The notes beneath the pieces were generated by a model, which was given only the letters and a program-made list of their open reading frames with translations, was not told the origin of the DNA and searched no databases. This document shows positions 48,851 to 60,800 of a stretch of 64,000 bases of DNA, piece after piece. Where the stretch lies: assembly GCF_036346875.1 (NCBI RefSeq), contig NZ_CP107852.1, positions 6,634,001 to 6,698,000 on the forward strand, read 5' to 3'. Within the stretch, counting starts at the first letter, position 1; each line of letters starts with the position of its first letter. This DNA comes from Nocardia sp. NBC_00508 (GTDB lineage Bacteria; Actinomycetota; Actinomycetes; Mycobacteriales; Mycobacteriaceae). A program made the position numbers and the translations under genes.

Positions 48851-51800
48851 CGCAGCGCCTCCACCGTCGACTCGGCCGTGCGTGGCGCGGGGATGTAACC
48901 GATCTCGGCGCAGTGCGCCAGGTAGACCCGCACCAGGTCCTCCGTCGGCGGGCAGTCGATGCCTGCCGCACCCAACACGCGCCGGGTATACGCGCAGTCG
49001 GCGTAGGAGCTCTCCTCGTAGTGGATGGTGCCGAACAGTTCGATGCCGTACTTGAACATCTCCAGGGTCTGGCTGTCGTAGACCTCGTCGGTGCCGAGCC
49101 GGTAGATCTGCCGGTCGGTGGCTCTGCGGTGGAATTCCTCCAGCGGGACCAGGCTCACCTGGTACCCGGCGCGCTGCACGTAGCCGACCACGTCGTAGTA
49201 GCGGCGGATATCCGGGTTGGTGAGGTGGTAGGTCTCCCGGTAGGTGGCCCGGCGCAGGGCGATGTGCACGATCGCGGCGCTGACGTAGTCGACCGGGCTG
49301 ATGTCCCAGTGCACCGGCGTCAGCATCGTCTCGCCGGACTCGATCATCGTCTTGAGGATGTCGTAGTACGCGCCTTTGACGCTGACCTCGGAGAACGGGT
49401 ACCGGCCGGTGCGGCTGTCGCCCATGATGTTGCCCGGCCGCACGATGTCCCAGAGCAGGCCGCGCTCGCCTGCCGCCCGGATCAGCTTCTCGGACTCGTA
49501 TTTCGTCTGCTGATAGGGCAGATGGTCGTAGCCCTGCCCCAGTTCCAGATCGCGTTCGGTGAACGGGGGGTTGTTGAAGTTGAGCCGATCGCCCAGCGCG
49601 CTGAAGCTCGACACGTACACCAGGTACTTGCCGCGCGAGTGCAGGGCGAATTCCACCGCGCGCCGGGTGCCTTCGACGTTGATCGGGGCCAGCGCGTCGT
49701 AGAAGGTGACCAGCGTGGTGCGGCCCGCTGCGTGGATGGTCAGGTCCACGTCGTCGGCGAGCCGTCGCCACATCACCTCGTCGAGACCCAGACGTTCGCT
49801 GGAGACGTCGCCGAGCACCGCCGTCACCCGGTCCGCGAAGGCCTCGTCGAGGGTGCCGTCCGGATCGTAGGTGCTGAGGAAGTGCTTGATCCTGCGTTCG
49901 GCCACGTCCACGGCCTTGCCGCGCACCAGGCAGGTCACCCGGACGTCGGTGTTCGCGAGCAGGTCGTGCAGCAGTTTGCCGCCGAGCACGCCGGTCACGC
50001 CGGTGATGAAGACCGATCGCACCGGGATCGGCGCGTCCATGGTCACGGGCGGGATGTGCTGCTGTGTTCCGGCGGTGGCCACGGTTTCGGTGGCGCGTGG
50101 GCCGTCGGCCTGCGCTCCTGCGGTGATGATGCGTTCGGACACCAGGTATTCCGAGAGCGACGCGATGGTCGGATACAGCTCGGTCGATTCCGCCGGAATC
50201 TTGACGTCGTAGTGCTTCATCAGCCGGTTGAGCATCCGGACGGTGGCCACGGAGTCGAATCCGAAGTCGGCGAACTCCGCGTCGACGTCGAGTTCTTCGG
50301 GGTCGGTCTTGGTGAGATCGGCGAAGATGTCGCGGATCTCTTCGCTGAGCTGATCGCGCAGTCCGGTGTCGAAGCCGTCGCCGGGTGGCTCGGCGGCGAC
50401 CGGAGGCGGCACGGAGGTCCCGGCTGATTCCGTGACCTCGGTCGATGGGGTGAGCCCGATCGGTTCCGTGATCGTGCTCGGTGTGGTGGCGGTCGCCGGT
50501 TCGACAGGTTCCTCAGCAGTCCGATCGGCATGCAGGACATCGTGGGGCGCAGCACCATTCGTGGCGTGACCGTTGCGTTTCCCGGCATCGGAGTGGTCGG
50601 CATCGTGCCCGACCACTGTCTTCGCGAGCAGCTGCGGTACCGCCGGTTGACTGCGTCGACGGTAGTCCTCCGGGACGATCCAGTACCTGCGCCGCGCGAA
50701 CGGGTAGCCGGGCAGGCTGACGATCCGGCCGAACGCCCGCTCGTAGCCCTGTTCCCAGTCCACGGTCCATCCGCTCGCCCACAGCTCGGCGACCCGAGGC
50801 AGATTTCCGGAGCGCAGCAGTGCGTGAACCTCCGCGCGGTCGGCGTCCGATTCGCCGGGCAGCTCGTCGAGTTCGCGGTGGGTGCCTGCCACTCCGCGGA
50901 AGATCAGCAACCCTTCGGCCGGTGCGGGCGTGTCCGAAGCTGTTGCGCTGTAGAGCAATTGCGTGAGTTCCGCGGTGGAGGCGGCCACCACCGCGAGCCG
51001 ATGGGGGAACGCGGTCCGGCCGACGGCCAGCGTCCACGCCACGTCCGGCAGCGACAAGGGCTGCTCGCGCAGCCGCCGGGCCACCCGGGTGGCCAGTTCG
51101 GTCAGCCGGTCGGCGTCGCGGGCCGACAACACGACGATTCTGGGCTGCCCGTCCTCGGGAGTCGCTGCGATCGGCTCGGCGTCGGCGAGGATGACGTGAG
51201 CGTTCGAGCCACCTGCCCCGAACGAGCTGACGGCGGTGATGCGTGGCTGCCCATCGTCGGAACGGTGCCATGCCGTGGGCTTATCGATGATCCGGAACGG
51301 TGTGGCCGCGAAGTCGATACCCGGGTTCGGCGGATCGCTGTGCAGGTTCGGCGCCATGGTGTCGTGTCGCAGTTGCAGCAGCGCTTTCACCACGCCCGCC
51401 GCACCCGCGGCCGCCTCCAAGTGCCCGACACTGGATTTCGCCGAACCGATGCCGCAGTAACCGCGTTCGGCGGTCGAGCGGCGATAGGCCTTGCTCAGCG
51501 CCGCGATCTCGATGGGATCGCCCAGCGCGGTGCCGGTACCGTGCGCCTCCACGTAGCCGATGTCGCTCGCGTCGATGCGCGCGGTGATCAGCGCCCTGCC
51601 GATCAGGTCGGCTTGGGCCGCGGGATTGGGCACCGTGAATCCGTTGGTGCGGCCACCGTGATTGATCGCACTACCCCGGATCACACCGTAGACGCGGTCG
51701 CCGTCGGCGCGCGCATGCCGCAACGGTTTGAGCACCAGGGTGACCACGCCCTCGCCCGGCACATAGCCGTCGCCGCCCGCTCCGAACGACCGGCAGCGTC

Positions 51801-54800
51801 CGTCGGTCGAGGCCCAGCGGCCATAGCCGAGCAACAGATACTTCCCGGGGTGGATCGAGACGTTGACGCCGCCGGCCAGTGCATAGGCCGACTCGCCGCG
51901 GCGCAGACTCTCACATGCCAGGTGCAGCGCGGTCAGCGACGCCGAGCATGCCGTATCCACCGCCAGGCTGGGACCGCTGAAACCGAGGTGGTACGAAACC
52001 CGGTTCGCTACCGCGAAATAGCCGGAGATCGGCACGCCGACGAACGCCTGGTACTCGGCATAGCCCACACCGGCGAACACTCCGGCATCGAGCAGACCGC
52101 GGGATGCGGCGCTGGCACGCACGCGATCCGGCGTGTAGCCGGCGTCTTCCAGTGCCGCCCAGGATGTTTCGAGGAACAAGCGTTGCTGCGGATCCATCTC
52201 CTCGGCGTCCTTGGGCGTGATGCCGAAGAAGCGGGCGTCGAATTTGTCGACGTCGTCGAGGAATCCGCCCCAGCGCGCATACGTGGTGCCCGGCTCGTCG
52301 GGGTCGTCGGAAAGGTATTCGCGATGGTCCCACCGCTGCTGCGGCACCTCGACGATGCAGTCCCTTCCCGCGACCAGGTTTGCCCAGAACTCCTCGATGT
52401 CGCCCGCCATCGGGAACCGCCCCGCCATGCCGATGACGGCGATGTCGTCGGAATCGTCGGCGGCGGGCCGCTGGGCGGAGGCAGTCGCCGAAGCGGGCGT
52501 CGGGTCGAGTCCCACGCGCTCGGCTGCCACCGTACGGGCCGGACTCGGCTCTCCGTGGGACACGTCAGTATCCGCCGGGCCGTTGGTCACCACACGCGTC
52601 AGGTGCGGTGCGCTGCGGGCCGCGCCCCCACCTGCGGGTTCGGCGGCCATCATCTGCGCTGGGGCCGGTGCGCTGTGCAACGCCGCGGCTGCCGGATCGG
52701 CGGGCACCGCATGGCCCGTGTTCGGTGTGCCGTGGGCCGCGTCCACGTGCGCTGCGCCGGCCATGACGTGCGTCGGGGCCGGCGCGCCGTTGAACGCCGG
52801 CGCGGCCGCGGAGTCGAAGGTGAGCGCGGTCAGCCGTGGCGCGTGTTCGTCGGCGAGATAGCCCGCGAGGTCGCGGACGGTCTGGTACTCGAAGAACAGG
52901 GTGCTCGGCAGCGGGCCGAAGTCGGTTTCCAGCCGGTCGTTCATCTTGCTGATCAGCACCGAGTCGATGCCATAGTCCTGCAACGGGATACGGGTCCTGA
53001 TCCGCTCCGGGGCCAGTCGACAGTACTCGGCGAGCAGACCCTTCAGATAGGTCTCCGCTATGCGCCACAACGGTGTGGTGGATGCGGGCGCCGTGGGTGG
53101 CGTCGCGGGCATGAGCGATGCGGACTCGGCGTCTGGTGGCGTGATGACACCGTCAGGTGAAGCGACGACTAGAGCCGCGAGTGTTGCTCGGTTCGGCACA
53201 TTCTCGTGGACGGCTGCATCCCGGCTTGCTGTGGGGACAGTCGGCGCGTCGGCGGTGCCGAATACTGCGACCCCCTGGGATGCCGCGACTGTTCGGGGCG
53301 GTGCGGCCGCCTGCGCCTCGGAAGACCCTTGCGGCAGGCCGGTTGCCTGCGTGGGCGAAGGCGCCGTGCTCTCGTCCGGCACCCAGCACCGTTCCCGGTC
53401 GAACTCGTAGCCGGGCAGGTGGATACGTCGCGCCGCCGGGTCGACCCAGCCCGCGTATTCGACGTGCGCGCCCTCGACCCACTGCCGTGCCGCCGCCACC
53501 GGATCATCCAGCACCGCCGCGCCGCTGCGATCCGCCGAGCTGTCGGTAACGCCGGTGAAAATGCCTGCGGGCCGGTCGCCTTCGGCGAACGCGGCAAGCC
53601 GGGCGGCGATCGCGTCCACGGAGTCCGCGACGATCGCGAGCCGGTGCTCGAATCCGCTGCGCCCGTGCGCCAGCGTCCGCGCGATGTCCGCGGGCACCAG
53701 GTCCGGATTCGCGGCCAGATGCCTGCGCAGTGTCCGCGCCATCCGGGTCAGGCTCGTCGCGCTGCGTGCGGAGAGCACGATCAGCTGCGGACCGCCGGGC
53801 ACGTGCGGCCGGGTGGCGTCGGCGATCGGCGCGGCATCGACCACCATGTGCGCATTGGTGCCGCTGAAACCGAAGGAACTGATCGCGGCCCGGCGTGGTC
53901 CGCTCCACTCACGCAGTGCGGTGTTGACGAAGAATGGCGATTCGTCCAGGCCGAGCAGCGGATTCACCCCGGCGACGTGCAGCGAGGGCGGCACCTGTCC
54001 GGCGCGCATGGCCAGCAGTACCTTGAACAGGCTCGCCATGCCCGCCGCGTGCGAGGCGTGCCCGATGTTCGATTTCACCGAGCCCACCGGGATGGCGCCG
54101 ACCTCGTCGGTGTAATGGCGGAAGGCCGCCGTGAGCGCCTCGATCTCGATCGGGTCGCCCAGTCGCGTTCCGGTGCCGTGTGTTTCGACATAACCGATGG
54201 TGGCGGGATCGATCCCGCCATCGCGGTACACCGCGAGTTCCAGTTCGGTCTGCGAGCGCATGCTCGGCGCGGTGATGCCGTTCGTGCGGCCGTCGTGGTT
54301 CACGCCGATGCCGCGGATCACGCCGTGGATCGGGTCGCCGTCGCGTTCGGCGGCGACCAGCGGCTTGAGCACCACCACCCCGGCGCCCTCGGCGATGACG
54401 AAACCGTCGGCGTCGGCGTCGAAGCTCGCGCACCGGCCCCGCGGCGACAGCATGCCCATCGAGGAGGCAAGCAGGTGGTATTCGGGTGTCACGAACACCG
54501 CGACGCCACCGGCGAGCGCGAGCTCGGATTCGCCCGAGGCGAGGCTGCGGCAGGCCTGATGCAGCGCGACCAGCGCCGAGGAGCACGCGGTGTCCAGCCC
54601 GAGGCATGGGCCGGTGAGATCCAGCTGGTAGGCCACCCGGGCGGGCAGGATAGCGGGGCTGTTGCCGGTGAACATGTGATGGGATCCGACCGTGCCGCGG
54701 TTGCGCAGCAGGGTCGCGTAGTCCGATCCCGGCGACCCGGCGAACACGCCGCACCGTTTGCGCCGCAACGACTTCGGGTCGATGGCGGCGTCTTCCAGCG

Positions 54801-57800
54801 CGAGCCAGCTGTGTTCGAGGAATAATCGCTGCTGCGGGTCCATGTAGTCGGCCTCGGCCGGCACCAGGTCGAAGAACGCCGGATCGAACTGCTCGACGCC
54901 GTCGAGGAACCCGCCCCACTTGGAGTAGGTCTTGCCCGGCGTCGCCGGTCCGGGCCGGAAGTAGTCGGCGACCGGCCAGCGCGAAGCCGGTACCTCGGTG
55001 ACGGAGTCGTGTCCGGCGGCGAGATTGCGCCAGAACTCGGCGAGATTCGCCGCGCCCGGGAACTTGCCGGACATGCCGATGATGGCGATGTCCATGGATG
55101 CTGACCTTTCGCTCGGCGCGCCGACGGTCTGGGCGCTTGATGCCGATGGGCGGGACGCCGAAGACGTTCGGCTGAGGGCACTGTCGGTCGGTTGAGTCGT
55201 CGGTGTGCTGGTCGCCTTCGCACCGTCTTCGGCCATACGCCTGCTGAGCAGCCGCATGGAGGGATGGTCGAACACCACTGTCGGCCGCAGCGCCAGGCCG
55301 TAGCGGGCGTTGACGCGGTCGATGATCTTCACCGCGAGGATCGAATCGACGCCGTACTCCGACAGCGGCAACTCGGCACGCACCTCGGTGCGCGCCACGC
55401 CGAGTCCGTCGGCCACGAGGTCGATGAGTTCGGCTTCCAGCGCCGAGACAGCGGACGATGCGGTCGCGGTCGCCGCGACGGTCTGCTCCGATTCCGGGAT
55501 GAGGCGCTCGGCGCCCACCGCCGGATCGTCGGCGAACGGCGTGGATGCGCGGACCGCAACGGGCGATTCCCGGCCGATGCGTTGGGCGCCCCGCGCCGGG
55601 GTATGGGTGGCCTGCGTGGATGCGCCGATTGCGGCAGCTCGAGCCGGTTCCGGGGCGATATCGGGTTCGGGCCGGCCATCGGCGGGCGCAGCGGCGCTGA
55701 CGGCGGCCAGCAGCCGGAAGCTCGGTTCCGGGTCACCGGACAGGCCGGGACCCCACGCTCGGATTCCGGAGAATCCCGCGGCGCTCAGGGCCGCGCGCCA
55801 CTGTTGTTCGGACAGCAACGGGGAGTGGGCGATTCGCGCCGCGGGATCGCGGTAGGCGTGCCAGCCGTCCAGCAGCCCGAAGGTCAGTGCGAGCACCTCC
55901 AGATCGGTGGTCGCCTCGGTGAACGCGAGCACGCCGCCGGGCGTCAGCAGTCGCCGCACGTTCCGCAGCACCGAGTCGATCGAGCGCGTCGCGTGCAGGA
56001 CGTTGGCGCACACCACGACGTCGGCGTCGCCAGCGGGAAACCCTTGCGCGACCGGGTCGGTCTCGATGTCCAGCACGGCGAAACTCAGGCTCGGGTGCGT
56101 GCCGAAGGTGCGTCGCCCGTGGGCGACCAAACTGTGCGACACGTCGGTGTAGTGGTACTCGAACGCGATCCCGCGGTCGGCGAGCGCAGCGAGCACCGCG
56201 TGCGTGGAACCGCCTGTCCCTGCGCCGATCTCGACGATCCGCAACGGACGCGCACCGCCGCGCTGCTTCGCGACGGCCGAGACCAGCTCCGCGAGCAGGC
56301 CGTTGGTGAAATCGTAGGCGGCGTTGCCACGATAGATCGCGCCGACCAGCTCCAGGTCGCCGCCGGGGAAGAGCACCTCCGTGGCGGACAGCTCCCCGCG
56401 CAGCACGCGCGGATACGCGGCGAGACAGGCATCGAGCAACGTCACATACGCCTCGGTCTCCGGGAAGCGCGCGAGCAGATCGGCGCGCATGCCGCTGGTG
56501 CCGGGAGGCGGGCCGGGGACCTCGATTCGGCCATCCTGCGACCGGACGAGCCCGTGCCGCAGCAGGATCTCCAGACAACTGGTGCGCAGCCGCGCGAATT
56601 CGGGCCGCACCCCCAGCGCCGCGTCCAGCGACTCGGCGGTCCACTCCCCTGGCGTGAGACCCATCCCGGTGAGCGTGGCGAACAGCAGCAACGCCGCGTA
56701 TCGACCGAGCTCGGGCTTGCCGGGCTCGATGACGCCCGCGGGCCGGGTCGCCGCCTCGAACCGCGTCACCGCGGCGTCGAACCCGGAGCGTGCCGGTGCG
56801 ATGATCCAGTAGTCGGTGCGATCGAAGGGGTAGCCGGGCAACGGGATTCGCCGCTGCGGGCCGCCGCGCTCGCGCCAGTCGATGTCTGCGCCCGCGACCC
56901 ACTGGCGGGCCAGATCCTGATCGCTCGCCGCCGGACCGAACAGCGGCCGGGTCTGCGCGTCGACGCTGCCGGTCACCACCGGACCGAGCTGGTCGGTCAA
57001 GAATTGGTCGAGCGCGTCGGCGACCGCGACCGGTGACGACGCCACCACCGCGAGCCGGTGCGCGAGCGCGGGCCTGCCCACCTGCACAGTGCGCACCGCA
57101 TCGGTGAAATCGGCGGGGTCGAGGGTGCGGAAATGCCGCGTCATGATCTCGGCGTAGCGGCGCAGCTGGGCCGGTGTGCGTGCCGACAATACGAAGATCT
57201 CCGGCGCGGCCTGCGCCGTGGACGGAACTCGGTCATCGATGAACTCCGCAAGCACCACATGGGCATTGGCGCCGCCCGCGCCGAACGCGCTGATACCGGC
57301 ATGACGCGGCACCGTGACGCCGTCGATTGTGCGCCGCGGCCAGTCCTCCAGCCCGCGCGGTAGATGGAACGGCACCGAGTTGAACGCGATGGCCGGATTG
57401 ACCTGTGCCGCATGCAGTGTCGGCGCGATCTGTCCGTGCCGCATCTGCAGCAGCACGCGGGTCAGGCCCGCGACCCCCGCGGCCGCTTCCAGGTGACCGA
57501 TGTTCGATTTCGTCGAGCCGAGCGCGCGGGAGCGGCCGGTGTTGTCGGATCGGCCGAATGCCGCGGCCAAACCGGCGATTTCGATCGGATCGCCGAGCGG
57601 TGTCCCGGTGCCGTGCGCCTCGAGGTAGTCGATCGCCGCCGGATCGATCCCCGCCGCGCGCAACGCCTCGGTGATCACCTCCGCCTGCGCGCCAGGGTGC
57701 GGAACGCTGTATCCGGAAGTCTGGCCGCCGTGGTTGACGGCGCTGCCAAGGATCAGTCCGTGAATGGTGTCGCCGTCGGCGCGAGCGGCCGACAGCGGCT

Positions 57801-60800
57801 TCAGATACAGCGCGCCGACGCCCTCGCCCGGGACGTAGCCGTCGGCGCTCGCGGCGAACGGCCTGCATCGGCCGCTGTCGGACATCATGCCCAGGCTGCT
57901 CAGCAGCCGGAATTTGTCTTCGTGCAGCAGCAGATTCACGCCGCCGACGATCGCGGCGTCGCATTCGCCGTCCAGTATGCTGCGCCGCGCCAGGTGCAGG
58001 GCGGTCAGCGATGCCGAGCACGCGGTGTCCACGGTGAGACTCGGTCCGCGCAGACCGAGGGTGTAGGAGGTGCGGTTGGCGATCGATGACGGGATCGAGG
58101 CCACCGCGACCGGGTCGGCGTCGCGGGTGGCCGCCACCCCGAGCAGCCGGTAGTCGCTCCAGGTGGCGCCGACGAACACGCCGACGCGTCGATCCCGCAC
58201 GGCGGGGTCGGTGTGCTGGTAGCCCGCATGTTCCAGCGCCGCGTACGCCTGTTGCAGGAACAGCCGCTCCTGTGGATCCAGCAGCGGCGCCTGCACGGGA
58301 GGAATGCGGAAGAACTGGGGGTCGAAACCGCCTACGTCGTGCAGGAAGCCGCCGGCCATCTGCGGCGCGCCGGGCGTGCCTTCGACGGCGGTGAGCCACC
58401 AGCGTTCCGCGGGGACGGAGCCGACCGCGTCGTGCCCGTCGCGCAGATTGCGCCAGAACTCGTCGAGGTCGTCGGCGTCCGGGTAGCGTCCGCTGACACC
58501 GACGATCGCGATCGGCTCGTCCACGCCGACCGGCCGCACCTGGGCAGGGCGCTTGCTCGCGGACACCTGCTCGGCAACAGCGGTCTCCTGCGGGACAGCT
58601 GGACGCAGCCGGGCGCGCACGACCTCGGGGTCGCCCCACACCGCCGCGAGTTGCGCGCGATCCAGAGCCGCGCACGACAGCAACAGGTCGAGTCCGGTCG
58701 CGGTGGGCAGCAGTCCGATCCCGGCCCGCCGCAGCGCGGCGATCTGCTCGGCGGGCGGATGCATGCCGCCCTCGGCCCACAGCGGCCAGTTGACGCTGAC
58801 CGTCCTGGTTCCGGCCTGGTCACACTGTTCGGCGAAGACGTCCAGATAGCGGTTGGCCGCCGCGTAGTCCGCCTGCCCCGGATTGCCGAGCACCGCCGAG
58901 ACCGAGGAGAACAGCACCGTCAGCCGGGCCTCCGGCACCGCGCGCGTCAGGTTCCGCACACCGCGCACTTTCGGCGCCAACACCGATTCCGCTTCGTCGC
59001 GGCCGGTGCCGGACACCAGGCCGTCGCGCAACTGTCCGGCACCGTGATAGAGCACGTCGACCGGGCCGAACGTGGCGTGGGCGATCGCGGCGACGCGCTC
59101 GGCGTCCTCGGCGATCGACACGTCGGCGCGCACATGCACCGCTTCGGCGCCGAGTTCGGTGAGTTCGGCGAGCAGACGGGCACCCGCCGCGTCCAGGGGA
59201 CGACGCGACACCAGCACCAGGCGGGCGGCGTACTCCGTGGCGAGCCGGCGCGCCAGATGCCGCGCGAGGCCGCCGAACCCGCCGGTCACTACGGCCACCG
59301 ATCCCGTCCGCAGCACCGCGTCGCCGGAAGCGTGCGCGGCGTCGGTGCGCAGGCGGGGCAGCCGGATCTCGCGTCGTCCGCCGCGATAGCGGATCTCGGT
59401 GGCCGGGTGGCGTTCCTCGACGCCCAGTTCGGCGGCCACGATGTCATCGAGCACCGCGCCCGGCTCGTACTGCACGGCGCGCAGGATCGGCTGCGGTTGC
59501 TCGAGCCGCACCGTGCGTGCGAAACCACCCAGAAGAGCGCAGCTCAGTTCACCTGCGGGCGTCGCACGCGCGGCAGCGAGCACCAGCCGAACCGGCGGAT
59601 CGGACACCCTGGCTGTCGCACGCACGAGATCGCGCAGCGGCAAGTACACGCGCTCGATCAATCCCTGCGGGTCATCATCGCCGATCGATTCGGACCACAG
59701 ATAGAGCGCGGCGTCGAAGCGCAGCCCCCGGGCCGTCAGCTGCTCGACCAGCAGGCCCATGTGCTGCGGATCGTCCGGATCTACAACGAAATCGCCTGTA
59801 CCGGAGAAGAACTCGGTACCGGTTCGAACCCGGACCACGGAGGCGGCCCCAGTGTGGCGGTAGGGGTGCTCGGTGGTGTCGAAGACGAGCAAGCCGGCCG
59901 GTTCGCGGCGTGGATGGGCGCCGGTGTCGGGTTCCCAGTCGAACCCGAAGATGACCAGATCGTCTCCAGGTGCCGGGTGTCCGGTCGGTCCGGGTGCCGC
60001 CGCGAGGCCGACTGTTGTCGCTGGTGCGGAGGGTGCCGCTGTCGGAGTTGCCGCTCGGGACGTCGGATGGAATTCGGCTGATCCTGCCGGGGTGTACGCC
60101 TGCGGCGCCGAACCGAGTTCGGTTGACCCTGTCGTCGGGGCGGCTGCTCGGGACGCCGAACCGAGTTCGGCTGATTCTGTCGTCGGGGCGGCTGCTTGCG
60201 ACGCCCACCCGAGTTCGGTTGGTTTCGTCGCAGATTCAGCCGCGCCCGTACTCGGGCCGAAGTGCGGCACGGTCGTTGCCGGGACTGCCGTCACGGCATC
60301 AGCGGGCCGATAGTTCCCGCCGAACGTGTCGGCGAGGTGACCGGCGAGCGCATCGATCGTCTGGTACTCGAACAGCAGCGTCGGATACAGCGGCTCGCCG
60401 ACACGTCCTTCCAGTTCGGCGGTCAGTCGCAGCAGGCGGCCGGAATCCAGGCCGAGTTCGTAGAACCCCACATCGGTGGCGATACCGGAAGTTTCGGCGC
60501 CCAGTTCGGCCGCGACGAGAGCGGCCAGGTCGGCGGTGATCAGTGCGCGCGGGTCGTCCGCCGACGCAGCCGGGCTTGTGGCCGACGGACCATACTTGGG
60601 CGCCGGGCCGGTAGCCGCCGGATCGTACTGCGTAGCCGTCGGGCCGGCAGGCGCGAGACCGTGCGATACCGGCTGTGCCTCCGTCGATGTCAGCAAACGG
60701 TGGATGTCGGCGCTGCCGCGCACCCGCTTGGACGTCAGCCGATAGCGCACCACCGGCGACCCATCCGGGGCGTAGAGGGCCACGTCGGCTTCGAGCAGGT

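Noticed and set aside
48850..49771. N-terminal extension of the AT-thioesterase protein
   Set aside because: This stretch codes for the thioester reductase in another frame; the true AT start is the ATGA overlap at 48850.
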